Part shown: positions 1 to 8,620 of the stretch, one piece after another | How positions within the stretch are numbered: position 1 is the first letter of the stretch | Layout: every line of letters begins with the position of its first letter | NCBI RefSeq assembly: GCF_000485595.1 | Contig: NW_014577102.1 | Location: forward strand, 459,361-481,893 | Origin: Priapulus caudatus | Lineage: Eukaryota > Priapulida > Priapulimorpha > Priapulimorphida > Priapulidae | Length of the DNA stretch: 22,533 nt | Direction of reading: 5' to 3' | Notes under the pieces: generated by a model | Database searches by the model: none | Told to the model about the DNA's origin: nothing | What the model saw: the letters and a program-made list of their open reading frames with translations, nothing else | Program-made: the position numbers and the translations under genes

Positions 1-92
1 ATCCCAACTCGTTTTGACGATCCCCCCCCAACGACCCGAATATCGTGACCGTACGTCGAGCGGTTAAGATTTGTGCCCAACTGTTGACGGAC

Positions 93-152
93 GACCGGAC
101 GACCGGACGACCGGACGACCGGACGACCGGACGACCGGACGGACGGACGATC
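93..152. repeat. 8-bp minisatellite (CGGACGAC)n
   Basis: About six head-to-tail copies of CGGACGAC, followed by GGAC variants, in the AP4E1 intron or flank left of exon 13. The rest of 1-272 holds nothing I recognise. Confidence 0.9.
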
Positions 153-272
153 AAGCGATTCTACAAGCTGCATCTGACTATGTCCGATGAGCTAAAAATT
201 AGACACTGACGCGCCTCCCATACAGCTAGTGCACACTGACTCGCTGGTCTGCAACTAACGCATGCTACCTAC

Positions 273-514
273 CCACTTTCTCGAGCTGAGCTTGTCCCAG
301 ACATCCCCGATTTCAGAGACTCTGGTTTGTCTACGTCACCAGCAGCTGAGCTACACGGACTTTTATATGCTTTCTCAAACATCGGCGGTACTGGAGTGAA
401 TTCATTTGATTCCTGCGTCGGTCTGGTCCGGAGGTTGGGTGGTACATAGGGGGCAGCACCTTCACGTATCGCATCACCAACATACTTGTCTAGGAAGGAC
501 AAGGTGAAGTCCAT
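273..514 (-). CDS. AP4E1: AP4E1 exon 13 (end of trunk, start of hinge)
   Basis: Acceptor CCTCTGTAG is followed by MDFTLSFLDKYVGDAIREGA APYVPPNLRTRP, then a Ser/Pro/Gly-rich stretch ending SGTSSARES. SLSFLDG-FVAEGL-QGAAPYKPP is the human counterpart. The low-complexity tail is the expected hinge linker. The donor AGTGG|GTAGGT leaves phase 2, so coding must continue left of the window. No further exon is evident in 1-272. Confidence 0.9.
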
Positions 515-3500
515 CTACAGAGGAATCAGGCATTGTTAGACATGCAATGATTGCAACAGCCAGGTAGAAATGCAACTAGTGTTAGCCTCATGCAGTACTA
601 CGCTGTACTGTTAGGTCTAACATCTTCTGTAATATTATAAGAAAATTATAGCTTATTTCGCCATGTTGTTACATGTTTTTGGTTTAATGTTATCATCTCA
701 ATAAGTTCAACTCTGAGGTGATTGATAAAGATTGATAAGTCTTTGACGTTCATCCCAATGCTTAAAGTTAGCATTTTACCGAGCAAATATTTATAACAAA
801 ATAATAGCAGACGTACATTTGTGGGTTCTGCATGTAGCGTAGCTAATGTCTCAGAGGAGCAGGCATTAAGTAGTCTTTGAAGCTCTCCAATTTGCTACAA
901 AATGCACAAATATATATAATGGGATATATTAGATATGATGACTCCTGATTGACACATAGAGACATAATATCACTATTACATGATATATATATATATATCA
1001 AGAGTAGATAATAGGAGATATTATGTACTCTTGATATATATACTGGCTGAACCAACAGCAATAAATCATTTTCATATGAGATCGCCAGAATTAATACTAA
1101 GATTTCAAGTTCGCCGCAAGCTGGTAAACTTATTTTGATTATAATCCTTATCAAGGTTACGTAACCAGGTTTTAATCTCAATGGAATTTTTTTAGCACCA
1201 CGTCCAATTTTTTTTAATGCAAACATAACGTGTTATCACGTAAGGACAATGCCCTACCGAGGAAATACATCTACGATTCACCAGCTGTGATTACCTACCT
1301 GATTCACCAGCTGTGATTACCTACCTGATTCACCAGCATGTGCGAGCTGCCCACGTACGAGTCGAGTAATCTCTCGCACGTCCGTTGCACCTCGGCTCCA
1401 CCTGCTAACGACATCCTAGTGAGAGCTCTGACAATGCAGAGCTGATCGTCAATGTCACCTGCAGTGTTCAGGTGCGTGAACAGGAGTTCGCAGAGGTCGA
1501 CGGGAGGCTGGGTCGGATACAAGTGCTGCAGTTCTCCGAGGGCCTGTAAACACGATCGGGGTTAACCGGTGACACGAGAACTAACGCCTGTAGTATCTGT
1601 GTAGAGAAAGCAAAGCAACAAATCTGCACTTAACCGACGCCTAGTTTGCAGTAATATTCTAGGATAACGTTTTAAGTATTTTAGTGAGTGTTTATCTGTG
1701 CGCGTGTAGAGAATGCAAACTTTGCACTTAACAGATGCCTAGTTTGCAGTAACATTTCTATATCCCATATTCCTATTCTCGTATGTTAGAATAATGTTTT
1801 AAGAATTTTAAGGGTAGTTTTATGTAAAAACGAATGCTATACCTTGAATGATATAGCATCTTGAGTGAATAAATTCAGATTTGACTTTATTCACTCCTGT
1901 CCTTTCCAATTTTTCCAATTCACTCACTTCCTACGATATCACCTACTCTACCCCGCTCTCACCCTCACCTACCTTACCCTCACCCTTACCCACTCTACCC
2001 TGCTCTCACCTTCATCCTTATCCTCACCCACCCTACCCTACCCTCACCCTTACCTACCCTACCCTCACCCTTACCCTCATTACTTACCTTACACGTGCTC
2101 ATCTACTCCACCCTGCTCTCACCCCTACCCTCACCCTTACCTACCCTACCCTCACCCTTACCTCACGCCTACCGCTACTCAGTTACCGCTCATACCTTAC
2201 CCTTACCGCTCAGCCCTCGTGCATGGCCCTGTACTACGCTCATCACCTCTTACCCGTCATCTACTCTACCCTCTCTCACCCTTACCCTCATACTCCTCAC
2301 CCTACCTACCCTTACCCTCACCCCACTTACTCCCTCCACCTTACCTCATCCACTCTACCTACCCTCACCCCTTACCTTCCTACCCTACCCTTACACACTA
2401 CTTACACTTACCCTCATCACTTACCTACCCTACCTCCGACCCTACCCTTCACCCTTACCTCATCCCAGCTACCTACGCCGTCCTCCCACGCCTCATCACC
2501 GCTCATCCACGTCTATGCCTACCCCTCACCCTTACCTAGCCCTACCAATCACTTAACCCGTTTTTTATCACCTTTAACCTGCATCTACTACCCTACCTAT
2601 CACCCTCATCTACTCCACCCTGCTCTCACCCACACTCCTATCCTGATGAGATGCGTCGGCAGCCCATCCTTCCCCAGCAACCTCGCATACTCCGTCACCG
2701 CATCGTCCTCAACTCATCGTGCCGGTGCCGCAGCATCCGTCGCCAGCGTCTCGACGTCGCCGCCGGCAACCGCGTCACCGCGGTCAGCAGCAGGTAGTTG
2801 ATCGCGGCGGAGCCGCCACTCGTCGGACGGTGCGTGCTGGCCAATCAGCTCGCGATGGCTCGGGCAGAGCGAGAGCGGCTGGTGCAGTGTCGGTCGTCGT
2901 CGTGCGAGATGCTCATTGAGCTTCTGGCAGACGGTGTTTACGTTCGAGCGATTCGGCCATCTTACGAAGGCAGTTCTAGTGTCTGCGAATAAGCGGCAGG
3001 AAATTATCGAGATTATTATTATAATTATTAATTACACGAAATATTGGAGATACAGAGAAATTAGAGATAGACGGAGAAGCAAGGTTTTGATCCAGTAATT
3101 ATCATAGTATCAGGCATGTATTAATATAGATCTATCTATATATAGTATCAAGAGCGTATAAAAAAGGAGAGCGTACAACGGTAAAATGATGAAACCATGT
3201 TTGCAGTATTAGTCAAATTAATAACTTTCCCCCGTTTTATTTGATAATTCTTTGCAGTATATTGATCAGCTGTCTACCTTGCTAATATAAAACAAAACCG
3301 CTTGTCCATACGATGCCCTACGCTGAGATAATGAGCGGTGAAAATGCTTGGTATTTTCGCGCGAAAACCGATGCCAGATCAGTCAGTACTCTGCGACTGT
3401 CTCTCGTTCTGGCATAGCTTCGGGAAACCTCGCGTGTGTTTCCGCATTTCATTGACAATGAAATTTATTTTCCTTCTACTATCTTTTCTTGGATTTCCCA

Positions 3501-6500
3501 GTCATTGACGCAGCCATTACTCCACAAAAGAACGTCTTGTTATTTATCGCCATGGTGATGACGCCGCCCTTACGCTGGATGTAGTAACGCTGTAGTAATA
3601 ACGTATCGAGTCAGCGCTACACAGCGCGACCGGAAGCAACATACAGTGGCTTAAAACGAGAGACAGTCGCAGTACTGACTGATCTGGAGTCGGTTTTCGG
3701 CAAAAATACCAGATTTTCAGCTGCTCATTATCTCAGCGTAGGGGCATCGTAGGGACATGCGGTTTGTTTTATATTAACAAGGTAGGACAGCTGATCAATA
3801 ATACTGCAAAGACGCGTCAAAATAAAACGGGGAAAAGTTTATTAATTCGACTAATACTGCAACATGGTTTCAGCATTCACGCGTTGTATGGCTCTCCTTC
3901 TTTATACGTCTTGATAGTATCTATATTAGACAGATCTATATTATTAGTAGTATCTATATTAGGCCACAATAAAACATTTTTGTTTGCCCTCGCCCGACGC
4001 CAGGCTAAAAAGTTTGGGTAGGCATGTAGGCTTTTCTTTTTTTGAGGGGGTTCTTTTTACAAATTCCGCATGGTGTCTACATGATCGGTGTGGCTTGTGT
4101 GGAGATAGCTTTATGTTGAAATGTTTGTTTTGCTTGTACATATAATCAGGAGTGAATAATAGAGATTATTCACTCTATTATTCACTAGAGAGATTCTTCT
4201 TCTATTATTCACTCCTGAATATAATGTATTGTCCCTACAGATTTATATAATGTACAGTGATACAATTTGCAAAAAAAAAGAATGGAAAAGATCAATAAAG
4301 TTTTTTTGAGTCGGCGCCGTTTTTTGGCGCGGTCGGTCGGGGGAGGGCAAACAACAAATATTTTTTATTATGGCCCTATATAATCTATATATAGATAGTA
4401 TCTATATTATACATATCTATATTATAGATAGCTTTTATATTATACACATCTATCTTATAGATAGTATTTATATTATACATATTTATATTATAGACAGTAT
4501 CTATATTTTACACTCCTGATAGTATATGTAGTGATTGAGATATATATATCATCATATGTGGTCAATTAGGTTAATAGATTATTAGTGGATTAATAGAACC
4601 TACTGTATCATTTATCATATTGCACTATTAAGATGAAAAACTAAACACAGAACATTTGCGTGGCCCGTTGATCCATACCATCGAGAACAAGAGTGTAACC
4701 ATGGTTACTAATTATAAACTGTGAAGCAACAGTCGGTTACACACTATGAAGCATGATTCGGTGCTCACCATTCTCCTGATGGAATCATCAGGGTGATCAA
4801 GGCACTCTAGAACTACAGCCTGATGCTCCTGTGCACATGTCGACTGCACGTGTGGTAGAATGAAAGACAGAGTCTTGATACCTGCCGAAAAAACATGCGT
4901 AACTGTAGTACAAAAGCATCACAATTCTAGGGTGAAATTAACAACGTGCATATCAAGTAGTAAGGCCAATCGTGGGAATGCCCCCCGGTTAACAGTTCTG
5001 TGATATATATGAGATTGTGTAATGAGTATCTAACTTACCCAGGTACCTTAGATTGCTGGTGCGTGACAACACGAAGCTGCCCACACATTTAACCGCTGCG
5101 TTGACTAGGTCTGCACTAGGAACAATCGTCGTGATCGTCCTTATGGCTTCATACGTCACGGCTGCAATACCAAACACACCATCGTCAATCCACGCGTTAC
5201 CAGGAGTGCGAGTTAATATTTATAGCATGTGGTTACCCTAAGGTTGAACTGTCATAAAGGGTTAGGGTAGCCTCTTGTAATTTCTAAATTCGTCTGAAAT
5301 CTCTGTTGAGGTGTAGTATTTACCATTTGCAATAGACTGATTAACAGATGACCTTAGCATCACCTTTCTTAGCACCACATACATTTGTTCGCTAGATCTG
5401 CAATGATACCAAAAAGCGAAACAATTTAATCAGGCAACTAATTCAATAACAGGTGTGCAGTAATGAAATTAGGAAGAGATGTCATGAATTGCTTTGTTTT
5501 AGGATCACATGTATATTTGTTTTTATACTACCCATGAGAAAATAGAAATATACCATCCATGCCTTTAAGTTAAATTATTGTGTAAAATCATTGAAACACG
5601 GACTCTTTCTCTGTAACATTTGGTTTGCACAAATTTATAAATAACAATATAATTTTTGTTAAAGTTATGGTATTAACAATTCTGTAATAATCTACATTGT
5701 CAGTCCACAGGTCATTGCAACTACTATATATATATATATACACGTATATATTACATATATACATGTATATATATACGTGTATATATATATATATATATAG
5801 TCTTACTTTTGATCTTCTGCTCCAAGTATAGCCATGATCTTAAGAAGTCGTATCTGCAGCCAGGGCGCGGCCACACTGTGGTATTCATAGCTCGTGGGCA
5901 GCCTGTTATCCAGCACTTGATCAAGAATATGACACAGAGCAGGAACAAGGTCTTTAAACTTTGTTGGGTCATCCTGAAACATTTCACATGATATGATCAA
6001 ACAAGTAATACTTTTGCTTCTTTAATAGGAAAGTAATAATAGAAAAATAGCAAAAACAAATTGTTTTGCAACAATTTTAAGCTTACTTGCCAAGGTAAAT
6101 TTATATGTAATAGCATAGTGTAATAGGTTATTATATGACATAACAGAAGATACTACTTGAGCATATAACCAGACCTAGGGTTTACTGCTGGGGCCCAGTT
6201 GTGCTACAAGACATTATTCTGCAATAATCTCATAGATATGTTACCTAGTTGTTGACAAAGAGTGCATATGGCTGAGCACTGGATACTATAATATTATATT
6301 CTAGAACGTGACCTATCATGTTTTAAGGGAAATTACATGACTTGGATACTTTGACTGATATAGGTTGCCTCAGAGGTATACCGAAGTCGGTTGTTTACAT
6401 AAATAATCCATCATGTTTTAACAGAAACTACGTAATCTGGACACTTTGGCTAATAACAGTTGTCTCAGAGGTATTGTAAGTAAACAGTTAATTGTAAAGT

Positions 6501-8516
6501 TCATAGGAATAATTATGTAAGTGATGCTGAGGGAGGTAACCATGGTTACCTGAGCCAGCCTGTGGTAAACACTCAGTGTAGCCTCCATCACTCGAGTATC
6601 TTTATCTCCCATCGCCTGCCGGAAGTTGGGCTGAAGATGCAGCAGCAGCGAGGGATTCTGTTTCTGAAAGCTGCCCAGAGCCAGGACAGCTTTCTTTCTT
6701 ACTACAGCTCTGCAGTAATGGAATATTATTTAATGCTTCCGTATGCTGGATTCATCTATCTTCGATTAAACTCACTCATTACGCAGCTGATGTGCAAGTA
6801 AATCACTAATTATGCACATTAGTATGCACAACAATTGAAGCACTTATAATTATGCATAAGTTACCTTATGTGTGTGTCGCAGTATGGATGTAGAGAACTT
6901 CCCATGCGTATGAGTTTACTCTTAACCTTCCTAGTCACTAATCACTACTTTTTCTGGGGGTACTTACTTCTCGTGCTTAAGCTTGTCTTGTACGATTGGG
7001 AGGATGAGTGGAGCCAAGTCAGCTGAGATGAAGTAGGTACATGCATTGAGTGCCATGCACACCTCAAGAACATTGGTGCTCGACATGTCACGCTGTATGG
7101 TGTTTACAAGCAGCAGAGCTAACTCATTATCCTCATCAAAGCAAAGTGAAGCAGCGAGGTAGCCTGTGAAAGTAATGGAGATGACGGAGAGATAGTCATT
7201 GTTCACTGTTGTTCCCTCGTCAAATAAATACCTGAATGACTAGGATTGCGTTAAGCTGCAACATATTCAATAATTTACATGGGGGAAGGCAGGCAATTTT
7301 ACCAAGATAGTGTAAGTGACATGGAAATATGCATGTCAATGTTCATAAGCACATTTATGACAGACATTAAGCATCAGATCTAGTTCATTGTATTACCTCA
7401 CCTCACTGATAGCACTAAAGATGTCACAGAATGTTTCGATATATGTTTATAGTGTCACTACATTTCAAAGGTTATCATACTATTGCATAGCATTTCATTA
7501 TATTAAATTTCAGATAAGTGCAGACTCCGTTGCAACACAAATATAAATAATGATTATTATAATTCTAACCTATTCTCTTATTGTTTAGTGTCCCTTTCTG
7601 TGCAAGATTTACAGCATGGATGTAAGCAAATGGGACTTGATAGCCAAGCATTTCACAGTATATCATCTTCATCACATTCTCATTCATCTGCACCTAAAAA
7701 AAATGCATAAACATGCAAGTACGTTTCACCAAATAAAATCGTGAAAAACTGACTACTGTTTACAAATTACATTTAACTAATAAAACTATTACTTTAACAT
7801 TATGTCTTGATATGAACGAGACATTCTTACGGGTAAAATGGTAGCTTGGCACAGCTGTTGTTTCATCTCCATCAACTCATTATTTACGAACAGTTCTTCT
7901 TCCTGTGAATATATAAGCATATATTTATTTATTTATTTATCGATAAGCTGTGATAGTCAAGTAATTTTAACACCCGTGTTGCTATATTTTCATGCATTTT
8001 TTTCCAGTTTATAATAGTGGTAAATATAATATTCATGCCGTTCTACATGACTTTGCAGTTTACTAATTTTATTTCAATAAACTAAAAAAAAGAAGGTATA
8101 TTCTTGGAATTGCCTCAGTTACATAATAATGATCGACTTATTTGATGTACAAATTTGTGAGGTATACCAGTATTGTGCAGAGCAATAGGTGTCATACTCG
8201 CTTATATAAGTTTTACTTATATGCAGTTAAAAGACTATGACTATGAGGAGCCAAACCAAATTAGTAATAATATCTCAAATGATACTTATACCAATAAGAT
8301 TGCATTTCTAACTGTAATACCTTCTAATTGTCTATGACAACTTACATATTTAGACTTGATATTACGAACAGTCTGGATGAAAGTTTGAAAGTTAATAGAT
8401 GCCACCCCGATTCCAACGCCTGTGCTCTTGGTCTGTGGGATGCTACTAGACATAGCCATGCTTTGTTGGAGAAGCCCAGGCAACGCTGCAAATGTCTTTT
8501 GCATGATGTCAGACAT
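273..8516 (-). CDS. AP4E1: AP-4 adaptor complex subunit epsilon, N-terminal trunk (partial, 13 exons, 3' end off window)
   Basis: AP-4 epsilon is a large subunit of the heterotetrameric AP-4 coat at the trans-Golgi network, which sorts transmembrane cargo such as ATG9. Joined minus-strand exons: 8516-8346, 7902-7831, 7693-7570, 7163-6968, 6709-6550, 5973-5807, 5397-5324, 5161-5039, 4881-4769, 2982-2630 (frame broken), 1543-1325, 894-817, 514-273. Seen: 2092 nt, about 697 codons, all junctions GT-AG with compatible phases. Known from the family (recalled, not aligned here): colinear blocks matching human AP4E1, including MSDI..KT at the start, MIYCEMLGYQVPFAYIHAV, YLAASL, EVCMALNA, YEYHSVAAPWLQIRLLK, VKCVGSFVL, LECLDHPDDSIRR and SLSFLDKYV. 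These form the armadillo-like Adaptin_N solenoid plus the beginning of the hinge; the appendage would lie left of position 1. AP-1 gamma and AP-2 alpha fit less well. Identity is very sure; exon 10 is damaged. Confidence 0.95.
817..894 (-). CDS. AP4E1: AP4E1 exon 12 (small)
   Basis: This 78-nt exon has acceptor TGCATTTTGTAG and donor AAT|GTACGT. It encodes QIGELQRLLNACSSETLATL HAEPTN. It fits the expected ELKHL...VELM region just before the SLSFLD block, and phases 0/0 fit both neighbours. Family similarity is limited to the EL-x-x-L pattern, so phase is the main support. Confidence 0.75.
990..1042. repeat. AT-rich hairpin with ATCAAGAG arms (MITE-like)
   Basis: The arms TATATATATCAAGAGTA (990-1006) and TACTCTTGATATATATA (1026-1042) are exact reverse complements. 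The space between them continues the stem (ATAATA/TATTAT) around the loop GGAGA. It lies in AP4E1 intron 11, and its arms share TCAAGAG with elements at 3119-3947 and 19543-19631. Confidence 0.8.
1275..1336. repeat. 26-bp tandem duplication across a splice donor
   Basis: Exact 26-bp units lie at 1275-1300 and 1301-1326, with a 10-bp partial third copy at 1327-1336. On the coding (minus) strand each full unit carries CAG|GTAGGT, so AP4E1 exon 11 has two identical candidate donors 26 nt apart. Confidence 0.95.
1325..1543 (-). CDS. AP4E1: AP4E1 exon 11
   Basis: Acceptor GTTTACAG is followed by ALGELQHLYPTQPPVDLCEL, then LFTHLNTAGDIDDQLCIVRA and CERLLDSYVGSSHMLVNQ. Its length is 219 nt, phase 0 at both ends. 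It aligns with the human trunk segment VLGEYSYLL through the MRQHAFEL region, though this part of the family is poorly conserved. The donor CAG|GTAGGT lies within a 26-bp tandem duplication. Confidence 0.88.
1596..1815. repeat. Diverged tandem duplication of about 110 bp in intron 10
   Basis: Both halves contain GTGTAGAGAA, TGCACTTAAC, GCCTAGTTTGCAGTAA and ATAACGTTTTAAG-like blocks in the same order. The copies start near 1596 and 1702. No coding potential seen. Confidence 0.7.
1861..1897. repeat. GAGTGAATAAA hairpin
   Basis: GAGTGAATAAA and TTTATTCACTC are inverted copies about 11 bp apart. The arms resemble those of the AGGAGTGAATAATAGA hairpin at 4146-4218, so both may belong to one small inverted-repeat family. 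Confidence 0.6.
1941..2630. repeat. C/T-rich hexamer satellite resembling degenerate telomere repeats
   Basis: About 690 bp made of CCCTAC, CCCTCA and CCTTAC hexamers (GTAGGG, TGAGGG and GTAAGG on the other strand), with a recurring longer motif ACCCTGCTCTCACC at about 1995, 2106 and 2612. Strand asymmetry is extreme, with almost no G on the plus strand. It fills the part of AP4E1 intron 10 next to exon 10. The long reading frames across it (Thr/Leu/Pro/Tyr-rich) are products of the repeat, not genes. Confidence 0.9.
2630..2982 (-). pseudogene. AP4E1: AP4E1 exon 10, homologous but with several frameshifts
   Basis: Acceptor is ATTCGCAG. Homologous blocks appear in order but in shifting frames: TLEL, LRKMAES, NVNTVCQKLNEHL, SARAIA, ELIGQHAPSDEW, AVAGGDV, DELRTM, AVTEYARLLGKDGL, then IRIGVW at donor TGG|GTGAGA. 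The human equivalents are TLELLYRITN, NITVIVQKMLEYL, KIAELAEKYAPDNAW, SVGGDV, LRLYAVQSYLTLL and MSWVLGE. Exons 9 and 11 meet this one at phase 0, so its length should be a multiple of 3, but it is 353 nt. An extra C at 2970 is the clearest single indel. The exon is GC-rich and borders a satellite. A local assembly or consensus error is my first explanation; decay of the gene is the alternative. Confidence 0.85.
3119..3947. mobile_element. Foldback or MITE-like element with arms of about 290 bp
   Basis: The left arm (3119-3406) and right arm (3657-3947) are inverted copies with small indels. Matching blocks include AGTATCAAGA-CGTATAAA, ACCATGTT-TGCAGTATTAGTC, CCCCGTTTTATTT, GATCAGCTGTC and GCGACTGTCTCTCG. 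The 250-bp centre has no coding potential. Such structure is typical of non-autonomous foldback elements. It lies in AP4E1 intron 9. No clear target duplication could be picked out. Confidence 0.85.
3960..4376. mobile_element. Small inverted-repeat element next to the foldback element
   Basis: Arms at 3961-4002 and 4326-4375 match in inverted orientation: AGGCCACAATAAAA versus AGGGCCATAATAAAA, then TTTGCCCT and CCCGAC. The interior holds a second palindrome with arms 4146-4165 (TCAGGAGTGAATAATAGAGA) and 4201-4218. No transposase remnant is visible. Possible ATAT-type target duplications are uncertain in this AT-rich setting. Confidence 0.75.
4390..4521. repeat. 33-bp minisatellite, four copies
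   Basis: Four consecutive 33-bp units each begin TATAGATAG (last copy TATAGACAG) and continue with TATCTATATTATACA-like sequence. Related sequence also ends the right arm of the foldback element near 3915-3960, so the minisatellite may derive from element ends. Confidence 0.85.
4695..4708. repeat. Perfect 14-bp palindrome GTAACCATGGTTAC
   Basis: Self-complementary GTAACCATGGTTAC inside intron 9. A related CCATGGTTACC occurs at the exon 5 donor near 6540-6550. Function unknown. Confidence 0.8.
4769..4881 (-). CDS. AP4E1: AP4E1 exon 9
   Basis: Acceptor is CCGGCAG. It completes the LG codon and encodes IKTLSFILPHVQSTCAQEHQ, then AVVLECLDHPDDSIRRM. Donor is ATG|GTGAGC; it ends in phase 0. ECLDHPD is invariant between this exon and the human protein as recalled. 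Confidence 0.93.
5039..5161 (-). CDS. AP4E1: AP4E1 exon 8
   Basis: Acceptor TATTGCAG is followed by the split alanine codon and VTYEAIRTITTIVPSADLVN, AAVKCVGSFVLSRTSNLRYL. Donor is CTGG|GTAAGT; phase 1 at both ends. It matches the KCIGKFVLSPKINLKYLG block of human AP-4 epsilon. Confidence 0.95.
5324..5397 (-). CDS. AP4E1: AP4E1 exon 7 (small)
   Basis: This 74-nt exon was found by following splice phase. Acceptor TTGCAG is followed by A TCT AGC GAA CAA ATG, giving SSEQMYVVLRKVMLRSSVNQ SIAN. Donor is AATG|GTAAAT. It fills the gap between AEDQK and VTYEAI and matches the SELMYDVLDESLRR block of the human protein. Phases 2 in and 1 out fit both neighbours. Confidence 0.88.
5722..5800. repeat. 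TA-rich imperfect palindrome
   Basis: (TA)n tracts containing ACACGT and ACGTGT in inverted positions form a long potential hairpin, ending only 6 bp beyond the exon 6 donor (GT at 5806-5805). It is a microsatellite in intron 6. Confidence 0.8.
5807..5973 (-). CDS. AP4E1: AP4E1 exon 6
   Basis: It encodes DDPTKFKDLVPALCHILDQV, then LDNRLPTSYEYHSVAAPWLQ and IRLLKIMAILGAEDQ. Acceptor is ATGTTTCAG and donor CAAAA|GTAAGA; it ends in phase 2. The EYHSVAAPWLQIRLL block is diagnostic of AP-4 epsilon (human: NYHSVPAPWLQIQLL) and separates it from AP-1 gamma and AP-2 alpha. Confidence 0.96.
6315..6500. repeat. Diverged tandem duplication, offset 95 bp, in intron 5
   Basis: Copies beginning ATCATGTTTTAA at 6315 and 6410 share GAAA-TAC, GGA-ACTTTG, GTTG-CTCAGAGGTAT and GTTTAC-like blocks in order. 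Non-coding. Confidence 0.8.
6550..6709 (-). CDS. AP4E1: AP4E1 exon 5
   Basis: Acceptor ACTGCAG is followed by A GCT GTA GTA AGA AAG AAA GCT, giving VVRKKAVLALGSF and then FRQAMGDKDTRVMEATLSVY HRLAQ. The donor is CAG|GTAACC and the exon ends in phase 0. The V-R-K-K-A-V-L-A-L block is the usual adaptin HEAT-repeat signature. Confidence 0.95.
6968..7163 (-). CDS. AP4E1: AP4E1 exon 4
   Basis: It encodes YLAASLCFDEDNELALLLVN, then TIQRDMSSTNVLEVCMALNA, and ends in IVQDKLKHE. Acceptor is CTTTCACAG and donor GAA|GTAAGT; the exon ends in phase 2. STN-x-x-EVCMAL and the DKL-x-H end are typical of AP-4 epsilon trunks. Confidence 0.95.
7570..7693 (-). CDS. AP4E1: AP4E1 exon 3
   Basis: It encodes VQMNENVMKMIYCEMLGYQV followed by PFAYIHAVNLAQKGTLNNKRI. 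The acceptor is TTTTTTTAG. It ends in phase 1 at donor ATAG|GTTAGA, and the split glycine codon completes with exon 4. YCEMLGY and YIHA are among the most conserved blocks of AP-4 epsilon. Confidence 0.93.
7831..7902 (-). CDS. AP4E1: AP4E1 exon 2
   Basis: It gives 24 residues, EEELFVNNELMEMKQQLCQA then TILP. Acceptor is TTCACAG and donor CCC|GTAAGA; phase 0 at both ends. It corresponds to the acidic EEE stretch that follows the first trunk helix in the human protein. Confidence 0.9.
8346..8516 (-). CDS. AP4E1: AP4E1 exon 1 (start codon exon)
   Basis: It gives 57 residues starting MSDIMQKTFAALPGLL and ending in RNIKSKY, with donor TAT|GTAAGT. I chose the ATG at 8516-8514 because family members begin MSDI-x-x-KT. 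An in-frame ATG at 8537 would add only seven residues that lack family support. AAG just before this ATG could also be a splice acceptor after a 5'UTR exon, but its pyrimidine tract is weak. The exon ends in phase 0. Confidence 0.9.
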
Positions 8517-8572
8517 CCTTGAAATAAAATTTAGCAATGTATGCTCATCGCCAAAGGCAAAGACAAAGCTTC

Positions 8573-8577
8573 ACACA

Positions 8578-8617
<40 letters not shown>

Positions 8618-8620
8618 CAC
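8573..8620. repeat. (CGCA)n microsatellite
   Basis: About ten CGCA tetramers just upstream of the AP4E1 start codon, followed by ACACATG. The apparent HARTHART peptides here are repeat products. Confidence 0.95.

Noticed and set aside
1095-1135. Alternative AP4E1 exon reading CGELEILVLI
   Set aside because: It superficially resembles the AFELKHL region but its phase-0 reading hits a stop; the 78-nt exon at 817-894 fits both phases and acceptor.
1865-2801. Long plus-strand frames rich in Thr, Leu, Pro and Tyr
   Set aside because: They translate the C/T-rich satellite in several frames at once and then run antisense through AP4E1 exon 10.
8517-8537. Upstream in-frame ATG for AP4E1 (MLNFISR)
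   Set aside because: Family members start at MSDI; the extra residues have no support and the stretch could be intron or 5'UTR.
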